Notes: generated by a model from the sequence alone, not told the origin. A DNA stretch of 64,000 nucleotides from Leptolyngbya sp. SIO1E4 (GCA_010672825.2 JAAHFU020000004.1:868001-932000), one strand, 5' to 3'; shown: positions 47,201 to 54,395, numbered from the stretch's first letter. A program made the numbers and translations.

Positions 47201-47855
47201 CGTACCCCTTGAATCTCTACAAACAGTTTGGCAACTTCGAGCCTCGCATGGAAATCTTCTAACAGTGCTTGATGTCCGAGACACCAAGCATCAGGAAGAA
47301 ACATATAACTTTACTGTCGAAGAAACTCATAACTTTTTTGTTGCGGATTTAAATCAAAATTCTGCCGACGCTTTAGTTCACAACACTAACTGTCCATTAA
47401 TACCAGGTGCATCTAAACTAATTGATGATGTTGCTTCAGCTGCTAAGGAGCGATTGCCTGACTTTCCAAATCCGTTGAATAGTTCTATTCGCTATCAATA
47501 TAAGAATTGGACTACGCGTTTGTTTCGGATGACAGGCAAATCTCCTCCAGCAGGAATTTGGCCATTTAAATGGCATGGTCATCATATTCTCTTTAAAAGC
47601 GGAAATGGCCCAAAACAGAAAGCTTTAGTAATAGAAGGGGCAACTATATTAGCCCGAAGAGCTAATATAGATTGGGTGACAAGTTTACATAATCTTATCT
47701 TTGCACCAAATGGTGTAACGGGAATGCATGGTAGACCCCGGCTACAATCGTTGGTTAACGACTTGAAAGCAATGGATGCCGTCAATGGATCGCCAAAGGA
47801 CTTTATCGAACTACTTAGATTGCATGGCGAAGCTGCAGCACAAGTTCGTCCTTAA
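38235..47855 (+). CDS. giant RHS/YD-repeat polymorphic toxin with Hint and AHH-like nuclease
   Basis: A 3206-residue protein from GTG 38235, with GAGGG about 9 bases upstream. It has a signal peptide (about 1-29, ending GSALAQ), then an SpvB-like region (SWGDSVEISLPPGVNG). FG-GAP/VCBS calcium-type loops lie at about 345-780 (DLNHDGVSD, DFNGDGFTD). A long YD/RHS shell at about 1070-2400 ends in the core motif DPLGLYGGQNRYLYGAGDPV ... DPLGL. After a pre-toxin linker comes a Hint autoprotease domain (about 2730-3053: CCFVAGTQVKTADG ... TGTPDHPFYV ... ALVHN). The last 150 residues form an HNH/EndoVII-type nuclease with the AHH-like pattern HGHHILFKSG ... LHNLIFAPNGVTGMHG. Expected role: shell-encapsulated nuclease released by Hint cleavage and used against competitors. 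Confidence 0.88.
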   Translation: MRHLIRFLTATVVFFIITLFAFDGSALAQVSPSPDIASGSWGDSVEISLPPGVNGTAPTIAIRHDHRTTDGPLGAGFQLLGSSIITRHSAKGGIPLHGRGDETSQFRMDGQPLYGKRTGSLLPELAINTDLSSYEFEPETFTGEIITFDRASQTWLRRNNGWKWKYGAQDKVKRSDKGFTICPLGGNVCSTAAWYLDYVEDDSQNQITFSYRNPAVPERLRNQFNQATTQEFLLSQITYNSGQARIDFSYEEREDPRLSLADGVTTLRVHRLERITVRSGEQIWARYRMEYENSADGVKGLQTLLKRIVRESVNGDGEAQILRTNTFHHSQFSFSEEEKIELGEESSSEPGNRYPIDLNHDGVSDLITLGYDGNTPAHRVYIATPEKNRAFVGRAEARGTTRDLIVALEDKLAELLTIEHAIRGLGFAVGDLDNNGNVEFLVEKPRSANDGDKSDIVIVRQNGDNSLEVIDNDTLPGCALRFGQFMDVNADQLPDLIVMAHDKSGACAALETTQWVKNDGSFPIIVWRDRQNMAMPLEGQLPPGLRVTQQLCRSSINLDEFAWLPRKDPYDPDSEGDNLSTYGRWGHFNDDGVLDFAQSFHTCYRLRDIGEGVPEDSSLSREYCKFWEQQPDSLFSRIYYGVGDGTFVDSGLHAGDALIEHFSGLITDTPSLCDSSFISRTLTSIDLDRNGKPEIIRSDPSGRSLQAAYDQGLDDGFNLSNDSLNPTDIVWDELYRRGSFGDFNGDGFTDILDVRGSSIYIQYGTPSVSEGRLIATKNSLGGKTELSWGFTAESDHDNPGLAMNLEVLNSIKGANGETTLRYAGGTRSQRDFNGFETVEVTNDRGARTEYGFYTDRGRKFRPKYGIRYRLDNSVEHVSVFIDGIRNDRDSYSSPIVPPYNSQRLRQCDYELGEDSIQLAILKVLTNECHRFGDDGFTVREPLLDLNSLPVDWWSPSSSLNRRQQFCSASSGPSRPSGASGTLPLCSNITLDNLEQTTLSGTDIADRFLPDRRLQEPLLRPEPKSEDYRWPIPRDIVVPSMSPVPSGTGGTSGEAQKKGYVKDFYWSDNNHRLERTVNHRDIATERDDLTTTFTWEQPRSNNPWYRLVSREVRDIDNILWTRQTRTDFDRAHFDRPKTRTICGKNGAECQTTKYRWNSDGTLRQRQNPGGDTESWTYAACGKIASHTDEANRTRQVTYDDKCRPESESWLGRTTSRTYDGFNRTVDLRQDPGANQPAIANRRLYNNSPRIIADRTFQEPNRAYLREGDGQLVLVYWDEYGRLTRRELCEASNQNPQNIAEATCIDAPVVQQWIGYSTDGHIKAKSGAFGVGELSPTTAFTRDERGRARLIQTPAPNSAQAAWNKTFTAFGPGWRKIQDPINRTWLERLSTLSTELEIDGSLERRENRNAFGLVESLEGPGGQEMLYRYNGLNLLRRVKDVDEIGCWQRNGTFDICQRVWEIAYDDRNRPITKIDFDGIGERVVLDNVGRILERYHVNSTEEELLDEYQYRDRSNPRQVLHKDEAGNLFRQQIDGFGRTIRAEVHRPDGELLSTAQWTFDDAGHLETLEDANQRVHRYQWDVRDYLVSEQSPSAGEITYTRSGNGQLLSETDADGIEQHYTYDYARFLQERQLGDRTLEALTYDNVGRVSEAYRNGVRTGYTFDEFDDLTQVNYGLDENDAPASTVSIGYDSRHRMTTRQTSPVAGSTATEQWVYNDWDLPDVYTPPRGGTITSEYDRRSNVFAVTDEAGYLQRTEFDSRNRVTQAEVPGADPVLYAYEAGGELLGLTGLYSQASRDGEGSQTTNFFDALGRLVITQFPDDTKLRYQYDGNQLVAKQWLNGLGETQRETRYQYAEDTGRLTAELGPANPADFGGDVYSTQYEYSPAARVLGVQTPGEVTRFTYDRTLGLTETEQYSGLTERYFYEEDYPWVTRMDLEGTNDTRTTEYQRDSAGRTTRIVTATGNPARRERQVFRSFNAYGQPEVTIHYGEDGPQVNQRWRYELDGLPQARETVVDGTIIGTTHWNYFPNGVLESEELPSGATTHYDYDPTFDYTLDRVHDGAGTTFAEIRKRNGRGQIVSMDVDDSRREFRYDELGRNIRRWTRDRNGDLLNSWQAQFDDFGQMVEERFTEAGETWGNTYTYDPIGRLIAETQGRSGTTYEYTLDLAGNRLSTIATDDSGTASTTSMAYDSNLLTSVDGLPLEYDSFNQVIVDQHQNRYDYTPGGLPSAITHDDGQPVTAKFWQDAEGLPIVQRISSSSTKTNRYTHWDLDPAALPLEMSTVGGETDRYITADGQLVARVTTDAKGKQVRRDLEQDATGSLEFLNGTALGEATAFGIQTADLTDGDEPFAFHQMESLPQIPGIYLSRLRTYDAQTGRFLAPDPLGLYGGQNRYLYGAGDPVNYADPLGLEPVIIDGVEFDLPDSTIAALQNVSKDFSQSFVPNFSLPSSPWACSAPSYCHGGSRVFEGPGDISDSDADSEWKVTSIETPEDRNETILTAEKVETTEGVSGSTAEIFQNGTTGSESGLTGDSFPNLDGSAKSSETFQGAYAEQRDKFLGAAAEGISTSAGTYLAFNIGIAKGVANGAIGIGKQGLSALDMNYIVHREVMGAFGYEPIISYQPQSAFGTIADSYIQKLHTGEGFGEAVGSTANDIATGVYNGAEAAYHEGVDAYQEAIAGDPTRLAGLAGTAAGEIGFELLTGGLGTASKGAKFSRFVDNAGDAARLRPKPDSPCCFVAGTQVKTADGHMVIEDLRAGDLVWSWDHSRFGEDARPPAQRTEAEMKLALAREPRTSRGPPLPRIAIGARQPDLETVVSVDKALIAQEVQRFNPRTGKFDWVATSTLQPGDEFLTAGHLHNLSATGDIKRFDTVTADQLSNTHQSGSIHETQPPAPEDTVWVPEAQGNTSAGHHLLATLPSGTEAVFQNRQYRIEGDDASRALVETGLVLQPIEATFIRPDRPVWDLVVRAKDGTEQTITGTPDHPFYVPAKNLYVPLESLQTVWQLRASHGNLLTVLDVRDTKHQEETYNFTVEETHNFFVADLNQNSADALVHNTNCPLIPGASKLIDDVASAAKERLPDFPNPLNSSIRYQYKNWTTRLFRMTGKSPPAGIWPFKWHGHHILFKSGNGPKQKALVIEGATILARRANIDWVTSLHNLIFAPNGVTGMHGRPRLQSLVNDLKAMDAVNGSPKDFIELLRLHGEAAAQVRP

Positions 47856-47869
47856 CATGAGAGAAATGT

Positions 47870-47956
47870 ATGAGCTCTTTACGAAGTGCAATTAGAGAAT
47901 CTGTTCCACTAACTGTGAGTGAATTAAATAGAGTACATCCATCGGAGTTGATATAG
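47870..47956 (+). pseudogene. truncated candidate immunity gene
   Basis: ATG 47870, 14 bases after the toxin stop, opens a 28-residue frame (SSLRSAIRESVPLTVSELNR). It closes at 47954-47956 on the first bases of an IS630 terminal repeat; the inserted element starts at 47954, after the target TA. Position and spacing are those of the immunity gene that normally follows an RHS toxin. The remaining codons are not found downstream within the window. Confidence 0.5.
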
Positions 47957-48192
47957 CAATAGCCAACATAACCAGGACATGACATGTAAGCTTAGAGTGG
48001 CGCTTGAAAAGATATTGCACATGTCCAATGCTTACAGTTATGACCTCCGCCGCAAAGTGATTGAGGCGATCGAACTCGATGGGATGAAGAAAACGGAAGC
48101 GAGTGAGGTCTTCCACATTAGTCGTAACACCATCAACGAGTGGCTCAAGCGCAAAGCTGCCACAGGCGACTTTCAAGCCAAATCCTATCACC
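47954..48192 (+). mobile_element. 5' fragment of a second IS630 copy
   Basis: It begins with the terminal repeat TAGCAATAGCCAACATAACC and carries the transposase start at ATG 48021 (SNAYSYDLRRKVIEAIELDG, VFHISRNTINEWLKRKAATG), closely matching the copy at 35536-36542. It is cut at 48192, where the next element begins with TGGATTTTGGACAAA. Confidence 0.75.
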
Positions 48193-49080
48193 TGGATTTT
48201 GGACAAATTAGATGACTCGGAGGCAGGAAAGTGGTAGCGGATGTTCAGTTGCTATCCTCTACCACTCATGCAAGACCATCTTGAAACGTTGCAGCAGTTT
48301 CGCCAAGCCCTGTATCAAAGTTTTCCCTACCGCCGCGATAGCCTGCTGGATTTGCTGGATGCCCTCAGCAGTAATGAGCGGGCTCAGTCTCCGGTTGAGT
48401 TAAGCCTCAACCCGCTGTTTCGCCGTCAATACAGTGCTTTGTATCGAGCTATCGAGGCAGCCTATGTGGAAAGCGAATATCCCGTGTGTAGCTTGGAAGC
48501 AGACCAGCAACAGCAAGCGATTCTAGCCACCGTTCCGTTGCCGCGCCAAGGCGCTTATCAGCTCTTTGGCATTGACGAAACCCCAACCGAGCGGCGGTAT
48601 GCCTCGTGTCTTACAGATCGTCAAACGGTGCATCGCTCCACGCCCGTGCCGGGTCAAGTGCCCATTAGCGTGGGCCATAATTACTCGATTCTGGCCGTGA
48701 TGCCCGAACCCCAAGCCTCGGAGTGCCCAACGCGGCCACTCCGAGGCTTGGGGTTCGGGTCAGTACGATGAGCAATGCCATTGAAGTCGCTCACAGCCAA
48801 GTGGCCCAACTGATGCGTCAGGCTCGTGTCCAAGCCATCCCGTTAAACGTCTTAACGGTCGACAGTCGCTATCCCACCCCAGCCTTTCTGCATCCTTTGC
48901 ACATCTATCAGAACCTGGTGGTGATTGCTCGGTTGCGCAGCAATCGTATCTTGTTCCAAGCGCCTGACCCGAGCTAAAACAAAACGCGCCCCCGTTGGTA
49001 CGGTCAGCGCGTTTGCTTGCAAGATGAAGCGACTTGGTCCCCCGTCGATGAAGAAACGGTTGTTAAATGACAATTACTTT
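48193..49080 (+). pseudogene. NF041680-like transposase remnant
   Basis: After a terminal-repeat-like start (TGGATTTTGGACAAA, 48193) the frame from 48268 encodes QDHLETLQQFRQALYQSFPY and GAYQLFGIDETPTERRYASC. It breaks at a large inverted repeat (48703-48759), resumes in another frame (SNAIEVAHSQVAQLMRQARV, LNVLTVDSRYPTPAFLHPLH, LRSNRILFQAPDP) and fades near 49065, before the ISL3 element. The right end of the element is missing. It resembles the NF041680 group of putative DDE transposases of cyanobacteria, by memory of the pattern. Confidence 0.6.
48703..48759. repeat. perfect 23-bp inverted repeat inside transposase
   Basis: The arm at 48703-48725 (begins CCCGAACCCCAAGCCTCGG) is exactly complementary to 48737-48759 around an 11-base loop. 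The left arm is ordinary coding sequence (MPEPQASE). The right arm encodes out-of-frame residues (RGLGFGSVR) and leads to a stop, so the right arm is probably a copy of the left made during replication. Confidence 0.85.
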
Positions 49081-49132
49081 GGGCTCTTGTCAGCTTTTGG
49101 TGAAGCTGGAGAATGGTGGGGTTCGCCTCGTT

Positions 49133-51079
49133 ATGGCTAATCCGGTGGAATTCTTACAGCATCTGCTTCCCAACCAAAGAGACCTCACCTTAAATAGCTG
49201 GAACTTTGACCTGACCGAGTATCGGGTCACCCTCAACCTATCGTCAACTCAGACGGTTGCTCATTGCCCCTTGTGTGGTTGCCCGACCAATCGTGTTCAC
49301 AGCGGCTACGAGCGAACTCTCAAGGATCTCCCCTGGGTTCAGTTCAGTCTGAGGCTCATGCTTGGAGTCTGTAAGTTTTTCTGCCTCAATCCTCAGTGCC
49401 CCCGACGGATTTTCACGGAACGATTGCCGGCCGTCGTGGCCCCTTGGGCTAGACGTACAGCCCGATATGCCGAACAGCTGAAAGCGATGGGCTTGGCTCT
49501 CGACGGTGCGGCGGCCGCTCGCCTCAGTTATCAGCTTGGTTTTGGGCACGGTCGCAACTCGATGCTGCATCTGCTTGATTGCTTACCCTTACCAGAGCCA
49601 GTGACTCCCAAAATTCTGGGGGTCGATGATTTCGCACTGCGCAAAGGACATCACTATGGCACGATTTTGGTGGACCTTGAGCGACACAAACCGATTGCAC
49701 TGTTACCCGACCGTACGGCTGAAACCTTGGCCGCGTGGTTGAAAGCGCATCCAGGCGTTGAAGTCTTGTCGCGCGATCGTTCTAAGACTTATAAGCGTGG
49801 GATGACATAAGGAGCCCCGGACGCCATTCAGGTTGCTGATCGCTTCCATCTCTTACAGAATCTAGAAGAAGTGCTGGAGAAAGTGTTCAAAGGCCACTTG
49901 CCAGTTCTCAAACAGGTTGAGCAGGCTCTACCAACCGCCGATCATCCGGATGCCCCAGTTCACCAGTCTGCACCCCCAGCCTCACCTGCCCCCAACTCAC
50001 GTCAACAGCAAAAGGCGCAGAAGTGGGCTCAACGCTTAGAGCGTTATGAGCAGGTTCATGCCTTACGTCAGCAGGGATACTGCATCCCAGACATCGCCCA
50101 TCATCTGGGGATGGGCGAGCGTACTGTGTACACCTATTTGTCCCATGCAACCTTTCCAGAATGGCAACCGACTGTCTTTAGACGACCTCGGGAGAGCATC
50201 CTAGACCCCTATAAGCCTTATCTGCTCGAACAATGGAATCAGGGACACCAACAGGCCCGCCAGTTGTTTAACGACATTCAACAGCAAGGCTATGGCGGCA
50301 CCTATGAAACTGGATTTTGGACAAAAAGGCACCCGCAGGAGTCACGAATTTAACGAGTTTCCGGTGGTTCTAGCCGCCAGGAAGCTCTCAGATTGGAGAT
50401 ATTCGAGATTTTGAGGCTCAAGCCAATTTTGTCTAACTCCTAAATATCTCCCAAGCCAAAACTTTTCGACGGGCTGAGAATTTCTACAAAGCCTTCTATA
50501 CAAGGTTCTTAGAAATTCAGTCCGGCCCATAGTCCTCTCAAATTTGTCCAAAGTCCAAATGAAACGGTCACACGGTATACCCGACAACTCCGCTGGCAGT
50601 TACCGATCTCTACCCCAACTCCCGAGTCCTTGAACGACTTACCAGGTCGAGGGCCGGCTCCCAAGGGCCCCACAAAACCACAACGTCCTCTGAGTGCACG
50701 TCGAGCGGCTTGGTTGGTACTGCAACGCCCAGACACGTTGAATGATGAGCAAATCACATTGCTGCAGCGCCTAGGCCAACAGCCCAAAGTATCGGTAGCC
50801 ATTGGCCTCACCCAAGGCTTTATTGAGCTTGTTCGGCAGCGCCTTCCGGACCACTTAGACCCATGGTTGCAAGAAGCTAAGAACAGCTCCATTAAAGCGT
50901 TTGAGAATTTTGCCAAGGGTCTCGAGGAAGACTATGATGCCGTTAAAGCTGGGCTCACTTTAGAGGTGAGCAATGGGCCCGTTGAAGGGCTCAATAACCG
51001 GCTCAAAATGCTGAAGCGACAGATGTTTGGTCGTGCTGGATTAGGGTTGCTGGAAAAACGCCTGGTCCTAACCAACTAA
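49133..51079 (+). pseudogene. ISL3 transposase with nonsense codon and MITE insertion
   Basis: From ATG 49133 the protein reads [20 protein letters not shown], then a zinc-finger region ([40 protein letters not shown]) and the first catalytic region ([20 protein letters not shown]). An in-frame TAA (49808-49810) follows SKTYKRGMT. The same frame continues GAPDAIQVADRFHLLQNLEE with an HTH segment (DIAHHLGMGERTVYTYLSHA). A 248-bp insertion interrupts after GGTYET. It then resumes YTRQLRWQLPIST and ends with GPVEGLNNRLKMLKRQMFGR. Inactive. Confidence 0.85.
50311..50558. mobile_element. 248-bp MITE with 7-bp target duplication
   Basis: The ends are TGGATTTTGGACAAA and, inverted, TGGACTTTGGACAAA. 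ATGAAAC is duplicated on both sides (50304-50310 and 50559-50565). Removing the element and one duplicate restores the ISL3 reading frame through TYETVTRYTRQLR. Its ends match the left end of the NF041680-like element at 48193, the likely source of transposase. Confidence 0.85.
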
Positions 51080-51157
51080 GATGAGCTAGGGGCAGATTGT
51101 TGCTTCACCAAAAGCGATACTGTTGGCGAAATATTTTGCAAACTTGCGAACTTACTG

Positions 51158-51236
51158 GAAGCCCCCTTAATCCCCCAATTCTGGGGGACTTCCGGCCTTT
51201 GCTCCCCCAAATTTGGGAGTTGGGGGGCCTCAAAAA
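51158..51236. repeat. palindromic CCCCCAA-type cyanobacterial repeat
   Basis: GAAGCCCCCTTAATCCCCC, an internal AATTCTGGGGG, then CTCCCCCAAATTTGGGAG and GGGGGGC form nested inverted repeats. This resembles short dispersed palindromes found in many cyanobacterial genomes. The remainder of the gap 51111-51431 holds no recognisable gene. Confidence 0.55.
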
Positions 51237-51431
51237 CGGTTGTGGCTTAATCAGTATTGCTAATTGTGTATTTCGCCATAGGTATCAATTTTGGGAGGGG
51301 GACTTTGAAAATGGCGAGATAGCGGTTTTGCAAATTCGGGATGCTCCCCAAGCGTGAAGATAGAGAAGTCGCGATCGCGGTTGCGATGAAAACTTTGGCC
51401 AGTGCTGACAACATCAAGTCAAGACCGAAGC

Positions 51432-51992
51432 TCAATCTGGCAAACCTGCCCGACGAAATACATCGCAGGTCGTCAATTCTAAGTCTGGGAAATGGTCATC
51501 CCTGAAAGGGCGATCTCCCCGATAGGTGACAGGGAGCGTGTCGGCCTTAAAAACGGTAATACTGCGAGCTGCTGGGTCAACAATCCAGACCCGAATGACA
51601 CCGGCAGTAATGTAGTCAGTCGCTTTTTCTGCCATGGCTCCAAAGGTTTGATCCGGCGAAATGATTTCAATGGCAAGATCACACGGGACGGGACAAGCGT
51701 CGTCGGCCAAATCATCTGGCAAGCGATCGCAGTAAACAAAGGAAAGATCCGGAACCGGACCCCATTCTTTACCGTGACGGGTTAATTTGACGGCCCACTC
51801 CACACCAATTTCGCCCCGTACCTCGCCCCAGACTTCTAACAGGTGCAGCAAGGCTCGTTGTGTTTTGGAGTGAAATCGTTTCGGAGCCACCTTGGGTACC
51901 ACCTGTCCGTCAATCAGTTCACAGCGTTCGCCAGCCTCAGGTGAAGCGAGAAACGCCTGTAAGGTGATGGGGGTTTGGGAAAGCTGAACCAT
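51432..51992 (-). CDS. Uma2-family (DUF820) putative endonuclease
   Basis: A 186-residue protein starting at ATG 51992 (VQLSQTPITLQAFLASPEAG). It has the family Glu in GERCELIDGQVV, then RFHSKTQRALLHLLEVW, VPDLSFVYCDRL, the core LAIEIISPDQTFGAM, EKATDYITAGVIRVWIVDP, and FPDLELTTCDVF at the end. Complete length. It is divergent from a second Uma2 gene 137 bases away. Role unknown, as for the family. Confidence 0.85.
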   Translation of the reverse strand: MVQLSQTPITLQAFLASPEAGERCELIDGQVVPKVAPKRFHSKTQRALLHLLEVWGEVRGEIGVEWAVKLTRHGKEWGPVPDLSFVYCDRLPDDLADDACPVPCDLAIEIISPDQTFGAMAEKATDYITAGVIRVWIVDPAARSITVFKADTLPVTYRGDRPFRDDHFPDLELTTCDVFRRAGLPD

Positions 51993-52129
51993 ACAACCTC
52001 TCTATGTTGCAAGGGGCCGTTGACAAGGGGCAGGCGTCGCGACTTGTTACCGCCCGGCCTAACAACTTGCTGCCACCGCTTCAGGATAAAGCCAGTACAC
52101 TTGAAGGCAATCGTAGCGCTGTTTTGCTT

Positions 52130-52846
52130 ATGTCTGCTCCCGCGATCGAGACTCCCCAAGCCCAGTCAAACCCGGCAACTTCCCAGGATATAATCTTCCC
52201 GCCTGGTGACCTTTACAGCGACGAACCCCCCTTGGAAACTGACCTCCATCGCGACCAAATTGATTTACTGATTCGTTTGCTGCGATGGCTATGGCAAGAC
52301 CGTCAGGACTTTTATGCATCCGGTAATTTGACGATTTACTACAGTCCTGACCAACGCAAATCTGAAGACTTTAGAGGGCCTGACTTTTTTGTGGTTTTAG
52401 GCACCGAGCGTAAACCACGTAAAAGCTGGGTAGTTTGGGAAGAAGGCGGTAAGTACCCCAACATCATCATTGAGCTTTTGTCGGATTCAACAGCCGCCAC
52501 GGATCGCGGATTGAAGAAGGAAATTTATCAGGATATCTTCCGCACCCCAGATTATTTCTGGTTTGACCCCCATAGCCTAGAGTTTTATGGCTGCCATCTC
52601 ATGGATGGGGCGTATCAAGACCTTGAGCCCAATGAGCAAGGCTGGCTATGGAGCCAGCAGCTACAGCTTTTTCTGGGGGTTCATGAGAATCAATTGCGGT
52701 TTTTTACGGCAGAGGGCCAATTGGTTCCTTCTCCAGAAGAGGTGGCGACTGAGGCAACGGCGGCGATCGCAACAGAACGGCAGCGGAATGAGAAGTTAAC
52801 GGCTAAGTTACGGGAGTTGGGGGTTGATCCGGAGGCGATCGGATAG
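52130..52846 (+). CDS. Uma2-family protein with C-terminal helical tail
   Basis: A 238-residue protein from ATG 52130 (SAPAIETPQAQSNPATSQDI); the frame open to 52004 lacks support. The core follows the longer Uma2 subtype: LYSDEPPLETDLHRDQIDLL, RGPDFFVVLGTERKPRKSWV, PNIIIELLSDSTAATDRGLK, YQDIFRTPDYFWFDP. The C-terminal 50 residues form an amphipathic helix (EEVATEATAAIATERQRNEK, LRELGVDPEAI), typical for this subtype. Complete. Divergently paired with the gene at 51432. Confidence 0.85.
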   Translation: MSAPAIETPQAQSNPATSQDIIFPPGDLYSDEPPLETDLHRDQIDLLIRLLRWLWQDRQDFYASGNLTIYYSPDQRKSEDFRGPDFFVVLGTERKPRKSWVVWEEGGKYPNIIIELLSDSTAATDRGLKKEIYQDIFRTPDYFWFDPHSLEFYGCHLMDGAYQDLEPNEQGWLWSQQLQLFLGVHENQLRFFTAEGQLVPSPEEVATEATAAIATERQRNEKLTAKLRELGVDPEAIG

Positions 52847-52890
52847 GGCTAAGTTGCTATACAGCCAAAGGCAGAAGGCAGAATGAAATG

Positions 52891-53121
52891 CTATTTGTGT
52901 AATCCTAACGGGCTATTTTCTAACGTCAACTGCTGCCATTCTTCGCCACCATCACGTTCTAGTTCTGCATGAAGCCGCAAGCCTGAGAACATGTCGGCAC
53001 TAATTTCTCGGATGCCTTCGACTTCTTGCAGGTAATACAGTCTGGGGCAGTATGTGAGGGCATTCAGGGCACTGACGTTAATGGTTTCTTGGGGCTGAGC
53101 AATAGCTTTTGAGATTTGCAT
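52891..53121 (-). pseudogene. N-terminal fragment of cas4 or cas4-cas1 fusion
   Basis: ATG 53121 opens a 76-residue frame containing INVSALNALTYCPRLYYLQE and GLRLHAELERDGGEEWQQLT, then LENSPLGLHK and a stop. This is the start of a Cas4-type exonuclease (first cluster Cys in YCPR, conserved LHAE). In cyanobacteria this particular sequence type is often fused to Cas1. The nuclease core, remaining cysteines and any Cas1 part are gone. It lies 247 bases from the two-repeat CRISPR remnant. Confidence 0.65.
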
Positions 53122-53332
53122 AAAGAAGTATTCATAACCAGATCAGTCATGCACCCGTAGAGAGTATTACTGAAGCAGATGTACTGTTCATGAATGATGC
53201 TCTCTTTTCTAAAAACCCCAATCTTTTCTTGAAAGTTGCCCCGTAAAACTACGGCATTTTGATGGTTAATACACTCGTATTTGCTTAATCTCATCGAAGT
53301 GCAAGCGATCTAGTCTTTGATGTTTTGTGTAA

Positions 53333-53372
53333 GAAACGGCCAATGAGACACATGTGTCTCATTGGCCGTTTC
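53333..53372. repeat. perfect 40-bp palindrome at the array edge
   Basis: The sequence from GAAACGGCCAATGAGACACA reads identically on the other strand through 53372, with no spacer. Its last five bases (GTTTC) are the first five bases of CRISPR repeat 1. Such a cruciform-prone sequence at an array edge is unusual. Confidence 0.9.
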
Positions 53373-53488
53373 CATTAATTCAACTTCCGAAGAAGTTATT
53401 GGGAGTATTGGGACAAAGGTCTGAACCATGCACAAGATGGTGTTTGAGAAGTTTCCATTAATTCAACTTCCGAAGAAGTTATTGGGAG
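53368..53488 (+). CRISPR. two-repeat CRISPR remnant
   Basis: Two identical 38-base repeats (53368-53405 and 53451-53488) flank one 45-base spacer (53406-53450). The repeat starts GTTTCCATTAATTC and contains the stem-loop AACTTC-CGAA-GAAGTT, a normal crRNA feature. Orientation is set by the GTTTC start. No further repeat was seen on either side within the gap. It lies between cas4 and cmr2 fragments, consistent with a decayed locus. Confidence 0.8.
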
Positions 53489-54395
53489 CGGAGCCTAGAC
53501 CCCTCTCTCTGCCAGCATTCTACAGCAGATTTGCAAGATGGATAATGATCGCGTCGATAAACACCACCGACCCGCAATATTCTCATTCTCAAACAGCCTG
53601 TATCGTCCACGGGACAAAGCATTCAAGGTGGATGACGAAATTAGAACACTAGCGTGATCGCCCAAAGGTGCTTGCAGCAAAGGCTTTGAACAAAGCTGCA
53701 GCATTAGCTTATTGTAGGCGATCGCAACAAAGAGAGATGCTTGCAGATGCCAAGAAGGCTCCGACGACCTTACCCATCATTGACAGGACACATCAGACAA
53801 GTGTGGCAAGGAAGTGTGCGCTTTAGGCACGATTTGTCTGTGAGTAAATTTAAGGAGATATCGTGACTCAAATCACACCCATCTTCTGTCATGTGCGCAT
53901 AAATACGGATGTAATCTTAAACCAAGAAAACCAATAATCTTTCTTGCCAGACTTAAAGATCTAAATCTTACAGAACACAAAAAATTGAAAAAATATTCAA
54001 GCTTTTCCCCGACTCCTCTGGAGTAAGTATTTCAGAGAAATACTCAGCAATATCTATTTGTGAAAGCAACAAAAGCCTTTATTAAGCTCTGAGGAGTTCT
54101 TCAACTATTCCACTCATTGACCACCTTCTCTAGGTTTATCGGTCACTTATACGGCTGTATCTTGTGCATCTTCATCATTATCTGTCCAGGTGTCATTAGC
54201 TATATCGCGGAGTCCCCAACTCACTTCGCAGAATGACGGATCAGCTTAATTAACCTTTTTGAAAGGGCATCACCACGATTGCGAGGGCGTAAAGCCTCTC
54301 CAGCATCGCCATCTCATCCGGTCATTCGCATCAGCCTTGCGAATTTCTGAGAAAACCGTTGTTAGCGTTGAACCACATAGCTTTAGGGGTCGACA
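53489..54395. other. long gap between array remnant and cmr2
   Basis: About 900 bases without a convincing ORF, with AT-rich patches (53930-54080). It may contain old spacers whose repeats are too degraded to see, or the cmr2 promoter. AGGGG lies 8 bases before the cmr2 ATG. Confidence 0.4.

Larger units (their letters stand above)
49081..51110 (+). mobile_element. ISL3-family element, inactive
   Basis: The left end near 49081 contains GCTTTTGGTGAAGC (49094-49107) and the right end near 51100-51115 contains the complementary GCTTCACCAAAAGC, supporting terminal repeats. The outer bases agree poorly, so exact borders are uncertain. It carries one disrupted transposase gene and a nested MITE. 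Confidence 0.6.

Noticed and set aside
49871-50353. Separate HTH-protein gene after the ISL3 ORF
   Set aside because: It is in the same frame as the preceding ISL3 transposase and divided from it only by a nonsense codon, so it is part of the same broken gene.
53489-54395. More CRISPR repeats in the gap before cmr2
   Set aside because: No further match to the GTTTCCATTAATTC repeat or its stem-loop could be found by eye.
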